64,000 nucleotides of DNA. It comes from Streptosporangium canum. Its GTDB lineage: Bacteria > Actinomycetota > Actinomycetes > Streptosporangiales > Streptosporangiaceae. The stretch lies in NCBI RefSeq assembly GCF_900113865.1, contig NZ_FOQY01000004.1, positions 62,001 through 126,000 of the forward strand, in the 5' to 3' direction. This document shows positions 33,174 to 41,817 of the stretch, in pieces. Every line of letters starts with the position of its first letter. The first letter of the stretch is position 1. The notes beneath the pieces are model-generated. The model was given only the letters and a program-made list of their open reading frames with translations. It was not told where the DNA came from and searched no databases. Position numbers and translations under genes: made by a program.

Positions 33174-33275
33174 TGTTCCCCCGCGCGATTCAATCGGGTC
33201 GGCTTGGACGACGCGGCGGAGAAGATCGTCGCGCTCCTGCCCGTACGGAGGCAATCCGCACAGGCAAGATCATGA
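33174..33275 (+). pseudogene. Possible C-terminal remnant of a tyrosine integrase
   Basis: Frame reads RFNRVGLDDAAEKIVALLPV and stops at 33273-33275. The LDDAAEKIVALL tail resembles the last helix of actinomycete tyrosine integrases, and it sits about 100 nt from the tRNA-Sec 3' end where such a gene is expected. The fragment is short, so the call is weak. Confidence 0.35.
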
Positions 33276-33372
33276 CGCGGCGTTCCCCTTTTGTTCCCCT
33301 CGGCCTCTCAGAAAGATCATTCCGGTCGGACCGGTGAAGGCATCCGTTTCGAGGTTCGCATGTTTCCTCAGG

Positions 33373-33468
33373 TGGCGGAGGCGGACGGGAATCGAACCCG
33401 CCAGGCCGAGGACCTCGGCCTCGTCGGTTTTGAAGACCGCGGGGGCCACCAGGCGCCCACACGCCTCC
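33373..33468 (-). tRNA. selC: tRNA-Sec (anticodon TCA)
   Basis: Selenocysteine tRNA of 96 nt including an encoded CCA (33373-33375). The acceptor GGAGGCG pairs with CGCCTCC. The anticodon loop is CTTCAAA, giving UCA to read UGA. A long variable arm GAGGCCGAGG...CCTCGGCC forms a strong hairpin, and the T arm is GCGGG-TTCGATT-CCCGT. The eighth acceptor pair is a T-C mismatch and the outer anticodon pair is G-A. It is divergent from selD. The SelA/SelB genes and the UGA-containing formate dehydrogenase in this window are its users. Its 3' half is repeated at 7844-7908. Confidence 0.95.
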
Positions 33469-33571
33469 AGGGGAGAACCTAACAGCAGGCGGGTAGGACT
33501 GAAGCGGCAGGTGGGGGGCGGCGCGCCGCGCTTCCCCGCGGACCGCCGGAGTCCTGCAGAGGGAGAGTGGC

Positions 33572-34636
33572 ATGAAGGGAACGACCGAGCGGGGCGTCCC
33601 GGCGTCCCCGTCCTCACCGGGGTCAGGGCGGGAGACCGTCCGGCTGACGCAGTACGCCCACGGCGGCGGTTGCGCCTGCAAGATCCCGCCGGGCGAGCTG
33701 GAGGCCGTCGTCGCGGGACTCCTCGACGCCCCGGACGGCCGGGCCCTCCCCTCCCCCGCCGGCGAGCTGATCATCGGGCTGGACGACGGGGACGACGCCG
33801 CCGTGGTCCGCATCGACGGAGACCGGGCGATCGTGGCCACGGCCGACTTCTTCACACCCGTGGTGGACGCCCCCTACGACTGGGGGCGGATCGCGGCGGC
33901 CAACGCCCTGTCGGACGTCTACGCGGTGGGCGGGGAGCCGGTGGTGGCGGTCAACCTGCTCGGCTGGCCCCGCGAGAGGCTTCCGATGGACCTGGCGAAG
34001 GAGGTGCTGCGCGGCGGCCTGGACGTGGCCCGCGCCGCGGCGTGCCATGTCGCGGGCGGCCACAGCGTCGACGACCCGGAACCGAAGTACGGCATGGCCG
34101 TCACCGGCCTGGCCGACCCCGGACGGCTGCTGCGCATCGACGGCGGGCGGGCGGGGCTGCCGATCTCCCTCACCAAGCCGCTCGGCATCGGCGTGCTCAA
34201 CACCCGGCACAAGGCGACCGGCGAGGTCTTCCCGGAGGCGGTCGCCGCGATGACCACGCTGAACCGGGACGCCTCCCGGGCGGCGCTGGCCGCCGGCGCC
34301 GGGTGCGCCACGGACGTGACCGGGTTCGGCCTGCTCGGCCACCTGTACAAGCTGGCCAGGGCGAGCGGCGTCACGGCGGTGGTCGACGTGGCGGCCGTGC
34401 CGTACCTGGAGGGTGCCCGCGAGGCGGTGCGGGACGGCTACGTCAGCGGCGGCACCCGCCGCAACCTGGCCTGGGTGGAGCCGCGTCTCGACCCAGGCCG
34501 CCACGGCGGGGAGGACCTGCTGCTGCTCGCCGACGCCCAGACCGCCGGCGGGCTGCTCGTGGCGGGCGAGATCCCCGGCGCCCCGGTCATCGGCGAGCTC
34601 GTCGTCGCCGGCGGCCGGGCCCTGCGGCTGCGCTGA
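33572..34636 (+). CDS. selD: Selenophosphate synthetase (selenide, water dikinase)
   Basis: 354-aa enzyme making selenophosphate from selenide and ATP for SelA. The glycine-rich catalytic loop is HGGGCACKIPP, with Cys34 at the position that is Sec or Cys in other SelD proteins, so this SelD is itself Cys-type. Other conserved parts are ATADFFTPVVDAPYDWGRIA, AANALSDVYAVGG, VAGGHSVDDPEPKYG and DVTGFGLLGHLYKLA. It begins about 100 nt from the 5' end of divergent selC and ends 4 nt from the convergent nrfD-like gene of the formate dehydrogenase operon. Confidence 0.96.
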   Translation: MKGTTERGVPASPSSPGSGRETVRLTQYAHGGGCACKIPPGELEAVVAGLLDAPDGRALPSPAGELIIGLDDGDDAAVVRIDGDRAIVATADFFTPVVDAPYDWGRIAAANALSDVYAVGGEPVVAVNLLGWPRERLPMDLAKEVLRGGLDVARAAACHVAGGHSVDDPEPKYGMAVTGLADPGRLLRIDGGRAGLPISLTKPLGIGVLNTRHKATGEVFPEAVAAMTTLNRDASRAALAAGAGCATDVTGFGLLGHLYKLARASGVTAVVDVAAVPYLEGAREAVRDGYVSGGTRRNLAWVEPRLDPGRHGGEDLLLLADAQTAGGLLVAGEIPGAPVIGELVVAGGRALRLR

Positions 34637-34640
34637 GTCG

Positions 34641-35693
34641 CTACGGCCACATCCGGGCCGGGGCACGCGCCGGGGCGCGGCCCTCGCCCTCCAGGCGCCG
34701 GCGCTGGGGTACCACCGTGTACTTCGGGTCGGCGGCCGAGGCCCTGCCCGCCTCCAGGATGCCGAAGCGGGTGACCAGCGAGCCCGCGGTGAGGGCGAGG
34801 CCGGACAGCGCGGTGAGGACGCGGCCTCGGCCGGCGACCGCGGCGAGCAGGCCGCCGCCCGCCGTCAGGACGCGGGCCGCTCGCAGCAGGCGGCCCGCCC
34901 TGCCCTGGTGGTAGGGCTCGCCGACCAGGCCGAGCCGGCTCTCCAGCACCGCGCCGGCCGCCGTCTCCAAGGCGGCGCCCAGCACGGCGACGGCACGGGC
35001 CGGGCCCGCCTGTGCGCGGGGCGTGGCGAGCATGCCCGCCGCCCCCGCTGCGGCCAGCGCGCTCCCGGCGAACAGGAACGGCAGCTCCCGGTGGGCCTCG
35101 TGCCAGGCGGGCACGGCGGTGTCGGCCAGCAGCACCGCGGTGTAGGTGGCCATCAGCGGGCCGGTCACCCCGGAGGCCAGGCTCGCCGCGTCGCCCGCGG
35201 CGGGCAGGACGGCGGTGACCGCGGCGGGCAGGGAGGCGGTGACCGCGGCGGGCAGGGAGGCGGTGACCGCGGCGGGCAGGGAGGCGGTGACCGCGGCGGG
35301 CAGGGAGGCCGCGATCCGGGAAGCGGGCCGGGTGGCGAGGAGCACGGGGGCGGCCGCGACCGCCGTCAGCCCGCTGTGCACGGCCAGGATCCAGGACCCC
35401 ATGCTCATCGGCGAGGTGGGCTTGAACACGCGCAGCATGTTGAGGAACCGCTCCGGCCTGCCGAGCTCGGCGACCAGGAAGGCCGCCCCGGCGGTGGCGC
35501 CGAGGGCCGCGGTGACCCTGGAGGTGAGCGCGAGCCGGTCGCGCCCGGAGAGCCCGGCCATGACGCCCATCACCGCCGCCGCTCCGGACAGGCCCCCCAG
35601 GTAGAGATAGGCGGGCATGTGTGGTTCGTGCCAGACCGGGGATTTGATCACCGGCTGCCCGTAGTAGGACCGGAACTCGGCCTCGGGCACCAT
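34641..35693 (-). CDS. NrfD/PsrC-like membrane subunit of formate dehydrogenase
   Basis: 350-aa polytopic membrane protein expected to anchor the formate dehydrogenase and pass electrons to quinone. It starts MVPEAEFRSYYGQPVIKSPV after a GGAGG; an upstream extension overlaps the beta subunit and is not used. It has the NrfD-type segments AYLYLGGLSGAAAVMG, LGRPERFLNMLRVFKPTSPM and MATYTAVLLADTAVPAWHEA, with 8-9 hydrophobic helices. A loop contains four to five copies of AASLPAAVT encoded by a 24-bp tandem repeat. It is the third gene of the fdh operon, 15 nt after the iron-sulfur subunit. Confidence 0.88.
   Translation of the reverse strand: MVPEAEFRSYYGQPVIKSPVWHEPHMPAYLYLGGLSGAAAVMGVMAGLSGRDRLALTSRVTAALGATAGAAFLVAELGRPERFLNMLRVFKPTSPMSMGSWILAVHSGLTAVAAAPVLLATRPASRIAASLPAAVTASLPAAVTASLPAAVTASLPAAVTAVLPAAGDAASLASGVTGPLMATYTAVLLADTAVPAWHEAHRELPFLFAGSALAAAGAAGMLATPRAQAGPARAVAVLGAALETAAGAVLESRLGLVGEPYHQGRAGRLLRAARVLTAGGGLLAAVAGRGRVLTALSGLALTAGSLVTRFGILEAGRASAADPKYTVVPQRRRLEGEGRAPARAPARMWP
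35197..35310. repeat. 24-bp tandem repeat inside the nrfD-like gene
   Basis: The unit GCGGCGGGCAGGGAGGCGGT+GACC occurs perfectly at 35221-35244, 35245-35268 and 35269-35292, with a degenerate copy before (35197-35220) and a partial copy after (to 35310). It preserves the frame and encodes repeated AASLPAAVT in a loop of the membrane protein. Confidence 0.85.
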
Positions 35694-35707
35694 CGCCTCC
35701 TCCCGCC

Positions 35708-36574
35708 TCACCGCCGCCACCCCCCGCGACGCCCGCGGGCACCCGTCCGGCCCGTCGCCCCCTCGCCGGGAAGGACACCGCCGCTCAGGAAGGACACGGC
35801 GACGGCTCCGACGAGGGAGAGCGCCGCCCCCGCCGCCCACCGCCACATCGCCGGCAGGTCACGGGTGGTCACCACCGGGTCGGGGGGCAGGCCGTACACC
35901 TCGGGCTCGGCCAGCAGCAGGAAGAACGCCGCGGCGCCGCCCACGCCGTCGTCGGGGCTGTCGCCGTACAGCCGGGCCTCCGGTCTGCCCTCCCCGTGCA
36001 GCCGCTCCACCCGTTCCGCCGCGCGGGCCCGCAGCTCGTCCAGCGGCCCGAACTGGATGGAGTCGGTCGGGCAGGCCTTGGCGCAGGCCGGCTCCAGCCC
36101 GCCGAGCTGCCGGTCGTAGCACATCGTGCACTTGAACGCCCGGCCGTCGCGCTCCCTGCGGTCGATCACGCCGTAGGGGCAGGCCGGCACGCAGTAGCCG
36201 CAGCCGTTGCACACGTCCGCCTGCACCACCACCGTGCCGAACTCGGTGCGGAACAGCGCTCCGGTCGGGCAGACGTCCAGGCAGGCGGCGTGCGTGCAGT
36301 GCTTGCACACGTCCGACGACATCAGCCAGCCCTCGATGCCCCCGGACCCGTCGTCGCCGTCCCGGTCCTGATCGGCCGGGACCCGGCTCCGCTCCTCGAT
36401 GAAGGCCACGTGGCGCCAGGTGCTCGCCCCCAGGCTCCCGGTGTTGTCGTAGGAGGTGGCCCGGAAGACGAAGCCGTCGTCGGGGATGTCGTTCCACTCC
36501 TTGCAGGCGACCTCGCACGCCTTGCAGCCGATGCAGACGCTCGTGTCGGTGAAGAACCCCATCCGCTCAGCCAT
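35708..36574 (-). CDS. Formate dehydrogenase iron-sulfur (beta) subunit
   Basis: 288-aa ferredoxin-type subunit that carries electrons from the catalytic subunit to the membrane subunit. Four [4Fe-4S] motifs are visible: CIGCKACEVAC, CKHCTHAACLDVCPTG, CNGCGYCVPACPYG and CTMCYDRQ..CAKACP. A C-terminal hydrophobic helix (MWRWAAGAALSLVGAVAVSF) anchors it. ATG 36574 (MAERMGFFTDTSVCIGC) overlaps the end of the catalytic gene by 8 nt; an upstream extension is not conserved. The order alpha-beta-NrfD matches actinobacterial membrane formate dehydrogenases. Confidence 0.93.
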   Translation of the reverse strand: MAERMGFFTDTSVCIGCKACEVACKEWNDIPDDGFVFRATSYDNTGSLGASTWRHVAFIEERSRVPADQDRDGDDGSGGIEGWLMSSDVCKHCTHAACLDVCPTGALFRTEFGTVVVQADVCNGCGYCVPACPYGVIDRRERDGRAFKCTMCYDRQLGGLEPACAKACPTDSIQFGPLDELRARAAERVERLHGEGRPEARLYGDSPDDGVGGAAAFFLLLAEPEVYGLPPDPVVTTRDLPAMWRWAAGAALSLVGAVAVSFLSGGVLPGEGATGRTGARGRRGGWRR

Positions 36575-39500
36575 GGCGGTACTCCTCGACCAGGTCGAGC
36601 AGGGCCTTCCCCCGGGGACGCCTGCCGGCTCGCAGATCACAGGTCACGGCCTTGCCCTCCTGGATGTAGACGTTCGGGTCGAGCACCAGGGGCATCAGGT
36701 CGTTGGTGACGTCGCCGACGACGAGGCCCCCGCTGCCCCAGGCCCAGTGGTAGGGCAGGCCGACCTGGTGGATCAGCCGGCCCTCGACGCGGAGCGGGCG
36801 GACGCGCTCGGTCACCAGGACGCGGGCCTCGATCGCGGTGCGCGTCGTCACGATCGTCGCCCAGCCCCCGTTGACCACCCCGACCTCGGCGGCGAGCTGC
36901 GGGGAGATCTCGCAGAACAGCTCGGGCTGCAGCTCGGCGAGGTAGGACAGCGGCCGGCTCATGGCGCCCGCCGTGTGGTGCTCGGTGAGCCGGTAGGTGG
37001 TGAGCACGTACGGGAAGCGCGGCGACTGCGGCGGGTTGTAGGGGGCCGCGGGACTCCGGTAGATCTTGCGCGCGGGGTTGGCCTGCCGGCCGTACAGCGT
37101 GTTGCGCACCGGCGACTCGTGCGGCTCGTAGTGCGCCGGCAGCGGCCCGTCGGCCAGCCCGGCGGGGGCGAACAGCCAGCCCTTGCCGTCGGCCTGCATG
37201 ATGAACGGGTCGGTCCCGGCCAGCGCCGCCTCGGCTCTGGCGCCCTCGGGCGGCAGGTAGTCCGGCGGCTTGTCCCGCTCGAAGTCCGGTACGTCGTCCC
37301 CGGTCCACTCCCCCTTCTCCGCGTCCCACCAGATATAGGCCTTGCGCTCGCTCCACGGGCGGCCCTCGGGGTCGGCGGAGGCCCGGTTGTAGAGGATGCG
37401 GCGGTTGGCCGGCCACGCCCAGCCCCATTCGAGCGCGACCCGGTTCTGCTCGCGCCCCGGCCTGCGCCGGGCCGCCTGGTTGACCTCGCCGGCGTAGACC
37501 CCGCAGTAGATCCAGCAGCCGCACCGGGTGGAGCCGTCGGGCTTGAGCTCGGTGTAGGCCGACAGCGCCCGCCCGTCGGGGCCGGTGCCGTTGATCTCGC
37601 GCAGCACGGCCTCCGCCGAGGGGTCCCGGTGCTCGCCCTCCTCCGGGTAGTCCCAGGTCAGCTCGCGCAGCGGCCGGTCGATCTCGTCATCGGACAGCCG
37701 CTGCCTGATGCGCTTGCCCAGGTGGTAGTAGAACGACAGGTCGCTACGGCAGTCGCCCGGCGGGTCGAGCGCCTTCTCCCGCCACTGCAGCAGCCGCTGG
37801 GTGTTGGTGAAGGTCCCCTCCTTCTCCACGTGGCTCGCGGCGGGCAGGAAGAACACCTCGGTGGCGATGTCCTCGGTGCGCATCTCCCCGGTCTCCAGCT
37901 CGGGGCCGTCCTTCCAGAACGTGGCCGTCTCCACCAGCGTCAGGTCGCGCACCACCAGCCAGTCGAGGTTGGCCAGCCCGAGGCGCTGCGCCTTGCCTCC
38001 GGAGGAGCCGACCGCGGGATTCTCCCCCACCACGAAGTAGCCCTTCACGGTGCCCTCGATCTGCGCCATCACGGTCGTGTAGTGGCCGTGGTCGCCGGTG
38101 AGCCGCGGCAGGTGGCCGAAGCAGAAGTCGTTCTCCTCGGTGGCCGCCTCGCCCCACCACGCCTTGAGCAGGCTCACCATGTAGGAGCGCTTCCTGCCCC
38201 AGAACCCGGTGTCGGCTCCGGCCTCGGCGAGGTAGTCGTCCAGCCCCTGGTGCCGGTGGGCGTGGGGCATCGGCAGGTATCCCGGCAGGATGTTGAACAG
38301 CGTCGGGATGTCGGTGGAGCCCTGGATGCTGGCGTGGCCGCGCAGCGCCATGATGCCGCCGCCGGGGCGGCCCATGTTGCCGAGCAGCAGTTGCAGGATC
38401 GCGGCCGTGCGGATGTACTGCACGCCCACCGAGTGCTGGGTCCAGCCGACCGCGTAGGCCCAGGCGGTGGTCCGCTCCCGGCCGGAGTTCGCGGTGATCG
38501 CGTCGGCGAGCTCGGCGAAGTCCGCACGGGAGATACCGCACAGCTCGGCCACCAGGTCCGGGGTGTAGCGGGCGAAGTGCCGCTTGAGGATCTGGTAGAC
38601 GCAGCGCGGGTGGGTCAGTGTCGGGTCGGTGCGCGGCTTGCCGAGCATCGCGGCGCCGCCCGCGCCGTACTGGTCGGGCCCCGCGGCCTCGGTGTGTTCC
38701 TCCCCGCCCTCCAGCTGCTCGCTGCGCAGCCCGGCGGCGGCCTCCTCCCGCGCGCCCTCGTAGGCCCAGCTCGACGGATCGTACTTGCGGTGCTCGGCGT
38801 CGAAGCCGGAGAACAGCCCGTCCAGGTCCTCGGTGTCCTGGAAGCGCTCGGAGATGATCGTCGAGGCGTTGGTGTAGGCCAGGACGTACTCGCGGAAGTC
38901 GAGCTCGTTGACGAGCACGTGGTTGACCAGCGCGCCGAGCAGGACGATGTCGCTCCCGGCCCGGATCGGCACGTGCTTGTCGGCGAGCGCGCTGGTCCGC
39001 GTGTAGCGCGGGTCGACGTGGAAGACCTTCGCTCCCCGCGCCCTGGCCTCGACCACCCACTGGAACCCCACCGGATGGCACTCGGCCATGTTGGAGCCCT
39101 GGATGACGATGCAGTCGGACTCCGCCAGGTCCTGCTGGAAGTCCGTCGCGCCGCCACGCCCGAAGCTGGCCCCCAGACCGGGGACGGTGGAGGAGTGTCA
39201 AATACGCGCCTGGTTCTCCACCTGGATCGCGCCGAGGGCGGTGTACAGCTTCTTCATCAGGTAGTTCTCTTCGTTGTCGAGCGTCGCCCCGCCCAGTCCG
39301 GCGATGCCCATGGTGCGCCGTACGACCTTGCCGTCCTCCTCCTGCTGCCAGGTCTCCCGCCGGGTCCGGACCACCCGGTCGGCGATCATGTCCATCGCGG
39401 TGTCGAGGTCCAGCGGCTCCCACTCGGTGCCGTGCGGCCGCCGGTAGAGCACGCGCGTCTGCCGGCCGGGATGGGTGACGAGCTGCTTGCTCGCCGATCC

Positions 39501-39758
39501 CTTGGGGCAGAGCCGCCCGCGCGAGATCGGCGAGTCGGGGTCGCCCTCGATCTGGGTGACCTGGCCGTCCTTGACGTAGACGAGCTGGCCGCATCCGACC
39601 GCGCAGTAGGGGCAGATCGATCGCGCGACCGTGTCGGCCTCCTCGGTGCGGGGCCGCAGCGCGTCGGTCCGTGCCGACCGGGCGGCGTCGCCCCTGGCGT
39701 CCTCTCCCCTGAGCTGGCGGATCACCGGCCAGCGGGAGATCCATCCCCCGTGTGCCAT
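36567..39758 (-). CDS. Selenocysteine-containing formate dehydrogenase catalytic subunit (in-frame UGA)
   Basis: Molybdopterin enzyme oxidising formate to CO2; 1063 aa if UGA at 39198-39200 is read as Sec187. The N-terminal [4Fe-4S] cysteines are 49, 52, 56 (CPYCAVGCG) and 84 (CPKG). The UGA falls in NQARI-U-HSSTVPGLGASFGRGG, exactly where Sec or Cys coordinates Mo/W and is followed by the catalytic His in this family. Homology continues without a break to 36567. A SECIS hairpin lies in the correct register. The N-terminus (MAHGGWISRWPVIRQLRG) has no twin-arginine signal, so it probably faces the cytoplasm. First gene of the fdh operon. Split annotation at the UGA would be wrong. Confidence 0.95.
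39169..39185 (-). promoter_or_regulatory. Bacterial SECIS hairpin after the formate dehydrogenase UGA
   Basis: In the mRNA, GUCCCC pairs with GGGGGC (one U-G pair) around a GGUCU loop. GGU begins at nucleotide 22 counted from the U of UGA, the same distance as in E. coli fdhF, whose loop is also GGUCU. This is the expected SelB-binding element for recoding. Confidence 0.9.
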
Positions 39759-40000
39759 GTTGCGTGTCCTGCCCCCGATGCCGCCGGTCTAATCACCGCA
39801 CGGCGAGACGGACTGCCGATCCTCTTCTGCCGAAGGCCAGGTCACGGCCGGTACGGCCGGCCCCTGCGGCGGTTGCGCCGGTGGTACGGCGACGCGTCGC
39901 CCTCCACGGCCCGGCGGCCGGCCGCCGTCTGACCCGTCCTCCGGCGGCCGGGCCGTACCGGCGACTAACCGGAATAAACCTCCGCTTAGTCGGAGTTGCC

Positions 40001-41062
40001 GTGGACATGGTTGAAGACAACATCCGTGGCGTCGCGCGCGGCACCTCCGACGTTCCCCTGTCGATCCTCGAACTGGCCACGGTCGGCTCGGGCGTGACCG
40101 CCACCGAGACCCTGCGGGCGGGCACCGAGCTGGCCAGGCGGGCGGAGAAGCTGGGCTACCACCGGATCTGGGTCGCCGAACACCACGGGATGCCCTCCGT
40201 GGCCAGTTCCTCCCCCGCCGTGCTGATCGCCCACCTGGCCGCGGCGACCACGACCATCCGGCTGGGGTCCGGCGGCGTGATGCTGCCCAACCACGCCCCG
40301 CTGATCGTCGCCGAGCAGTTCGGCACCCTGCACGCGCTGCACCCCGGCCGCATCGATCTCGGGCTCGGCCGGGCGCCGGGCACCGACCCCGCCACGGCAC
40401 GGGCGCTGCGCCGCCACGGCCTGGACGCCGACGACTTCCCCGAGCAGCTCGCCGAGCTGACCGCCTTCCTGGACGACGCGTTCCCGGCGGGCCATCCGCT
40501 TGAGCGGGTCGTCGCCGTCCCGCGGTCGCCCGAGGCGGGCCGTCCGCCGATCTGGCTTCTCGGCTCCAGCGGCTTCAGCGCCCAGCTCGCCGGCCTGCTC
40601 GGCCTGCCGTTCGCGTTCGCCCACCACTTCAGCGCGGCCAACACCATCCCCGCCCTGGACCTCTACCGCTCCTCCTTCCAGCCCTCGGCCGTGCTGGACC
40701 GGCCGTACGCGATGATCGGGGTCTCCGCCGTCGCCGCGGAGACCCCGGAGCAGGCCCTCCGCATGGCCCGCTCGGGCGGGCTGTCCATGCTGCGCCTGCG
40801 CCGCGGGGCTCCGCAGCCCGTCCCCACGCCCGAGGAGGCCGAGGCCTACCCGTACAGCCCGGTTGAGAAGGACTTCCTGGACGACTACCTGTCCAAGGTG
40901 GTGTACGGAGACGCCGCCCAGGTGCGGACGGGCCTTGAGGAGCTCCGCAAGCGCACCGAGGCCGACGAGCTGATGATCACCACGCTGGTCCACAGCCCCA
41001 CGGCCCGGATCCGCTCCTACGAGCTGATCGCCCAGGCCTACGAGCTGCGCCGGAGCCTCTGA
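40001..41062 (+). CDS. LLM-class flavin-dependent oxidoreductase (luciferase-like)
   Basis: 353-aa flavin monooxygenase-type protein with bacterial luciferase fold. Typical segments are LSILELATVGSGVTATETLR, KLGYHRIWVAEHHGMPS, IRLGSGGVMLPNHAPLIVAE and FGTLHALHPGRIDLGLGRAP. GTG 40001 follows GGAG at 5 nt; ATG 40007 in the same frame is an alternative. Members use FMNH2 or F420; the TIGR03558-like pattern suggests FMN. It lies divergent from the formate dehydrogenase operon across about 240 nt, probably with no functional link. A paralogue sits at 52856. Confidence 0.88.
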   Translation: MDMVEDNIRGVARGTSDVPLSILELATVGSGVTATETLRAGTELARRAEKLGYHRIWVAEHHGMPSVASSSPAVLIAHLAAATTTIRLGSGGVMLPNHAPLIVAEQFGTLHALHPGRIDLGLGRAPGTDPATARALRRHGLDADDFPEQLAELTAFLDDAFPAGHPLERVVAVPRSPEAGRPPIWLLGSSGFSAQLAGLLGLPFAFAHHFSAANTIPALDLYRSSFQPSAVLDRPYAMIGVSAVAAETPEQALRMARSGGLSMLRLRRGAPQPVPTPEEAEAYPYSPVEKDFLDDYLSKVVYGDAAQVRTGLEELRKRTEADELMITTLVHSPTARIRSYELIAQAYELRRSL

Positions 41063-41138
41063 CGGGTCGCGAGCCGGGGCCGAGCCGCGACCGGCGGGGC
41101 GGGGCGGGCGCACGGATCGCGGAACGCCCGGACGCCCC

Positions 41139-41585
41139 TCAGGGGTGTCCGTCCGATCGCGGCTCCGGCGGCGGTGAGGGCGGCTCCGGCGGGAGCCCGT
41201 CCCCCTCGGCGGGCCTCGGGAGGTCGCGCTCCTCGGCGGGACCCGGGAGCTCGTACTCCTCGGACGGCTCGACCAGCTCGACGAACTGCCGTACGGCGGG
41301 GCTGTCGAGGAACGCGGTGAGTGCGTCGAGCAGCCCCTCGCCCAGCGGGCGGAACACCTCCGCCATCGCCTCCGCGACGGCCTGCGTATGCGCGCCGAAC
41401 AGGACGCCGACGTCGTGCAGGAACTCTTCGGAGACCCGTGGCAGGGGCGGCGCCGGCAACGCGAGCTGCGGCTTCGGCGGGGCCTTCTCCGGTGGCGCCC
41501 AGCGCATGGAGTCCTCGCTCATGGCGAGCCATTCGTCGACGACTCCGTCGATGGCGTCGAGCACGTGGTCGGGATCGCTTGGCAT
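41139..41585 (-). CDS. Acidic proline-rich protein of unknown function
   Basis: 148-aa protein (MPSDPDHVLDAIDGVVDEWL..) with a helical middle region (FLHDVGVLFGAHTQAVAEAM) and a Pro/Glu-rich tail (PPEPPSPPPEPRSDGHP). GGGGGAG precedes the ATG. No known family is recognised. Low-complexity ends and helical core resemble small actinomycete proteins linked to secretion, but that is speculation. It stands alone between the luciferase-like gene and an alpha/beta hydrolase gene. Confidence 0.6.
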   Translation of the reverse strand: MPSDPDHVLDAIDGVVDEWLAMSEDSMRWAPPEKAPPKPQLALPAPPLPRVSEEFLHDVGVLFGAHTQAVAEAMAEVFRPLGEGLLDALTAFLDSPAVRQFVELVEPSEEYELPGPAEERDLPRPAEGDGLPPEPPSPPPEPRSDGHP

Positions 41586-41817
41586 AGCGGCTCCCCCAGT
41601 GGCTGAGATTCGATAAGACGACGGTACCTCGCCGGACTCCGGCGGGGACGGGCCGCCCGCCGCCGGCGGAGCGCGGCCCGGTGCGGCCCCTCCCGCCGGA
41701 CGGTGGCCGACAGGACGCGGCCGGCACCCCGTTCCGGACGCCGGCCCCGCGCCGGAGTGCGGCCGTACCGAGCGCCGACCCGGACGGCGCTCGGTACGGC
41801 ACGGGCATCGGCCGGGA

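Larger units (their letters stand above)
7844..33440. mobile_element. Probable genomic island inserted at the tRNA-Sec gene (arsenic-resistance cargo)
   Basis: The boundaries are a 65-bp direct repeat of the tRNA-Sec 3' half: a degenerate copy at 7844-7908 beside selA, and the copy within the intact gene at 33376-33440. Integrative elements commonly use tRNA 3' ends and rebuild the tRNA at one end. Removing the interval would place selC directly upstream of selA-selB on the same strand. Inside are IS remnants, pseudogenes, regulators, an arsenic block and a lectin; no intact integrase is present, only a short integrase-like tail near 33.2 kb. The island is inferred from the repeat and from the split sel locus. 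Its mobility today is doubtful. Confidence 0.75.

Noticed and set aside
35197-35310. Possible CRISPR array
   Set aside because: Units are contiguous 24-bp tandem repeats without spacers and lie inside a coding frame.
39198-39200. Apparent stop codon splitting the formate dehydrogenase gene in two
   Set aside because: It is the Sec UGA: the residue position, the following His, the SECIS hairpin and all four sel genes agree, so it is not a pseudogene or frameshift.
36456-39932. Long plus-strand open frame antisense to the formate dehydrogenase gene
   Set aside because: No recognisable domain, and the minus-strand protein is clearly conserved. GC-driven open frame.
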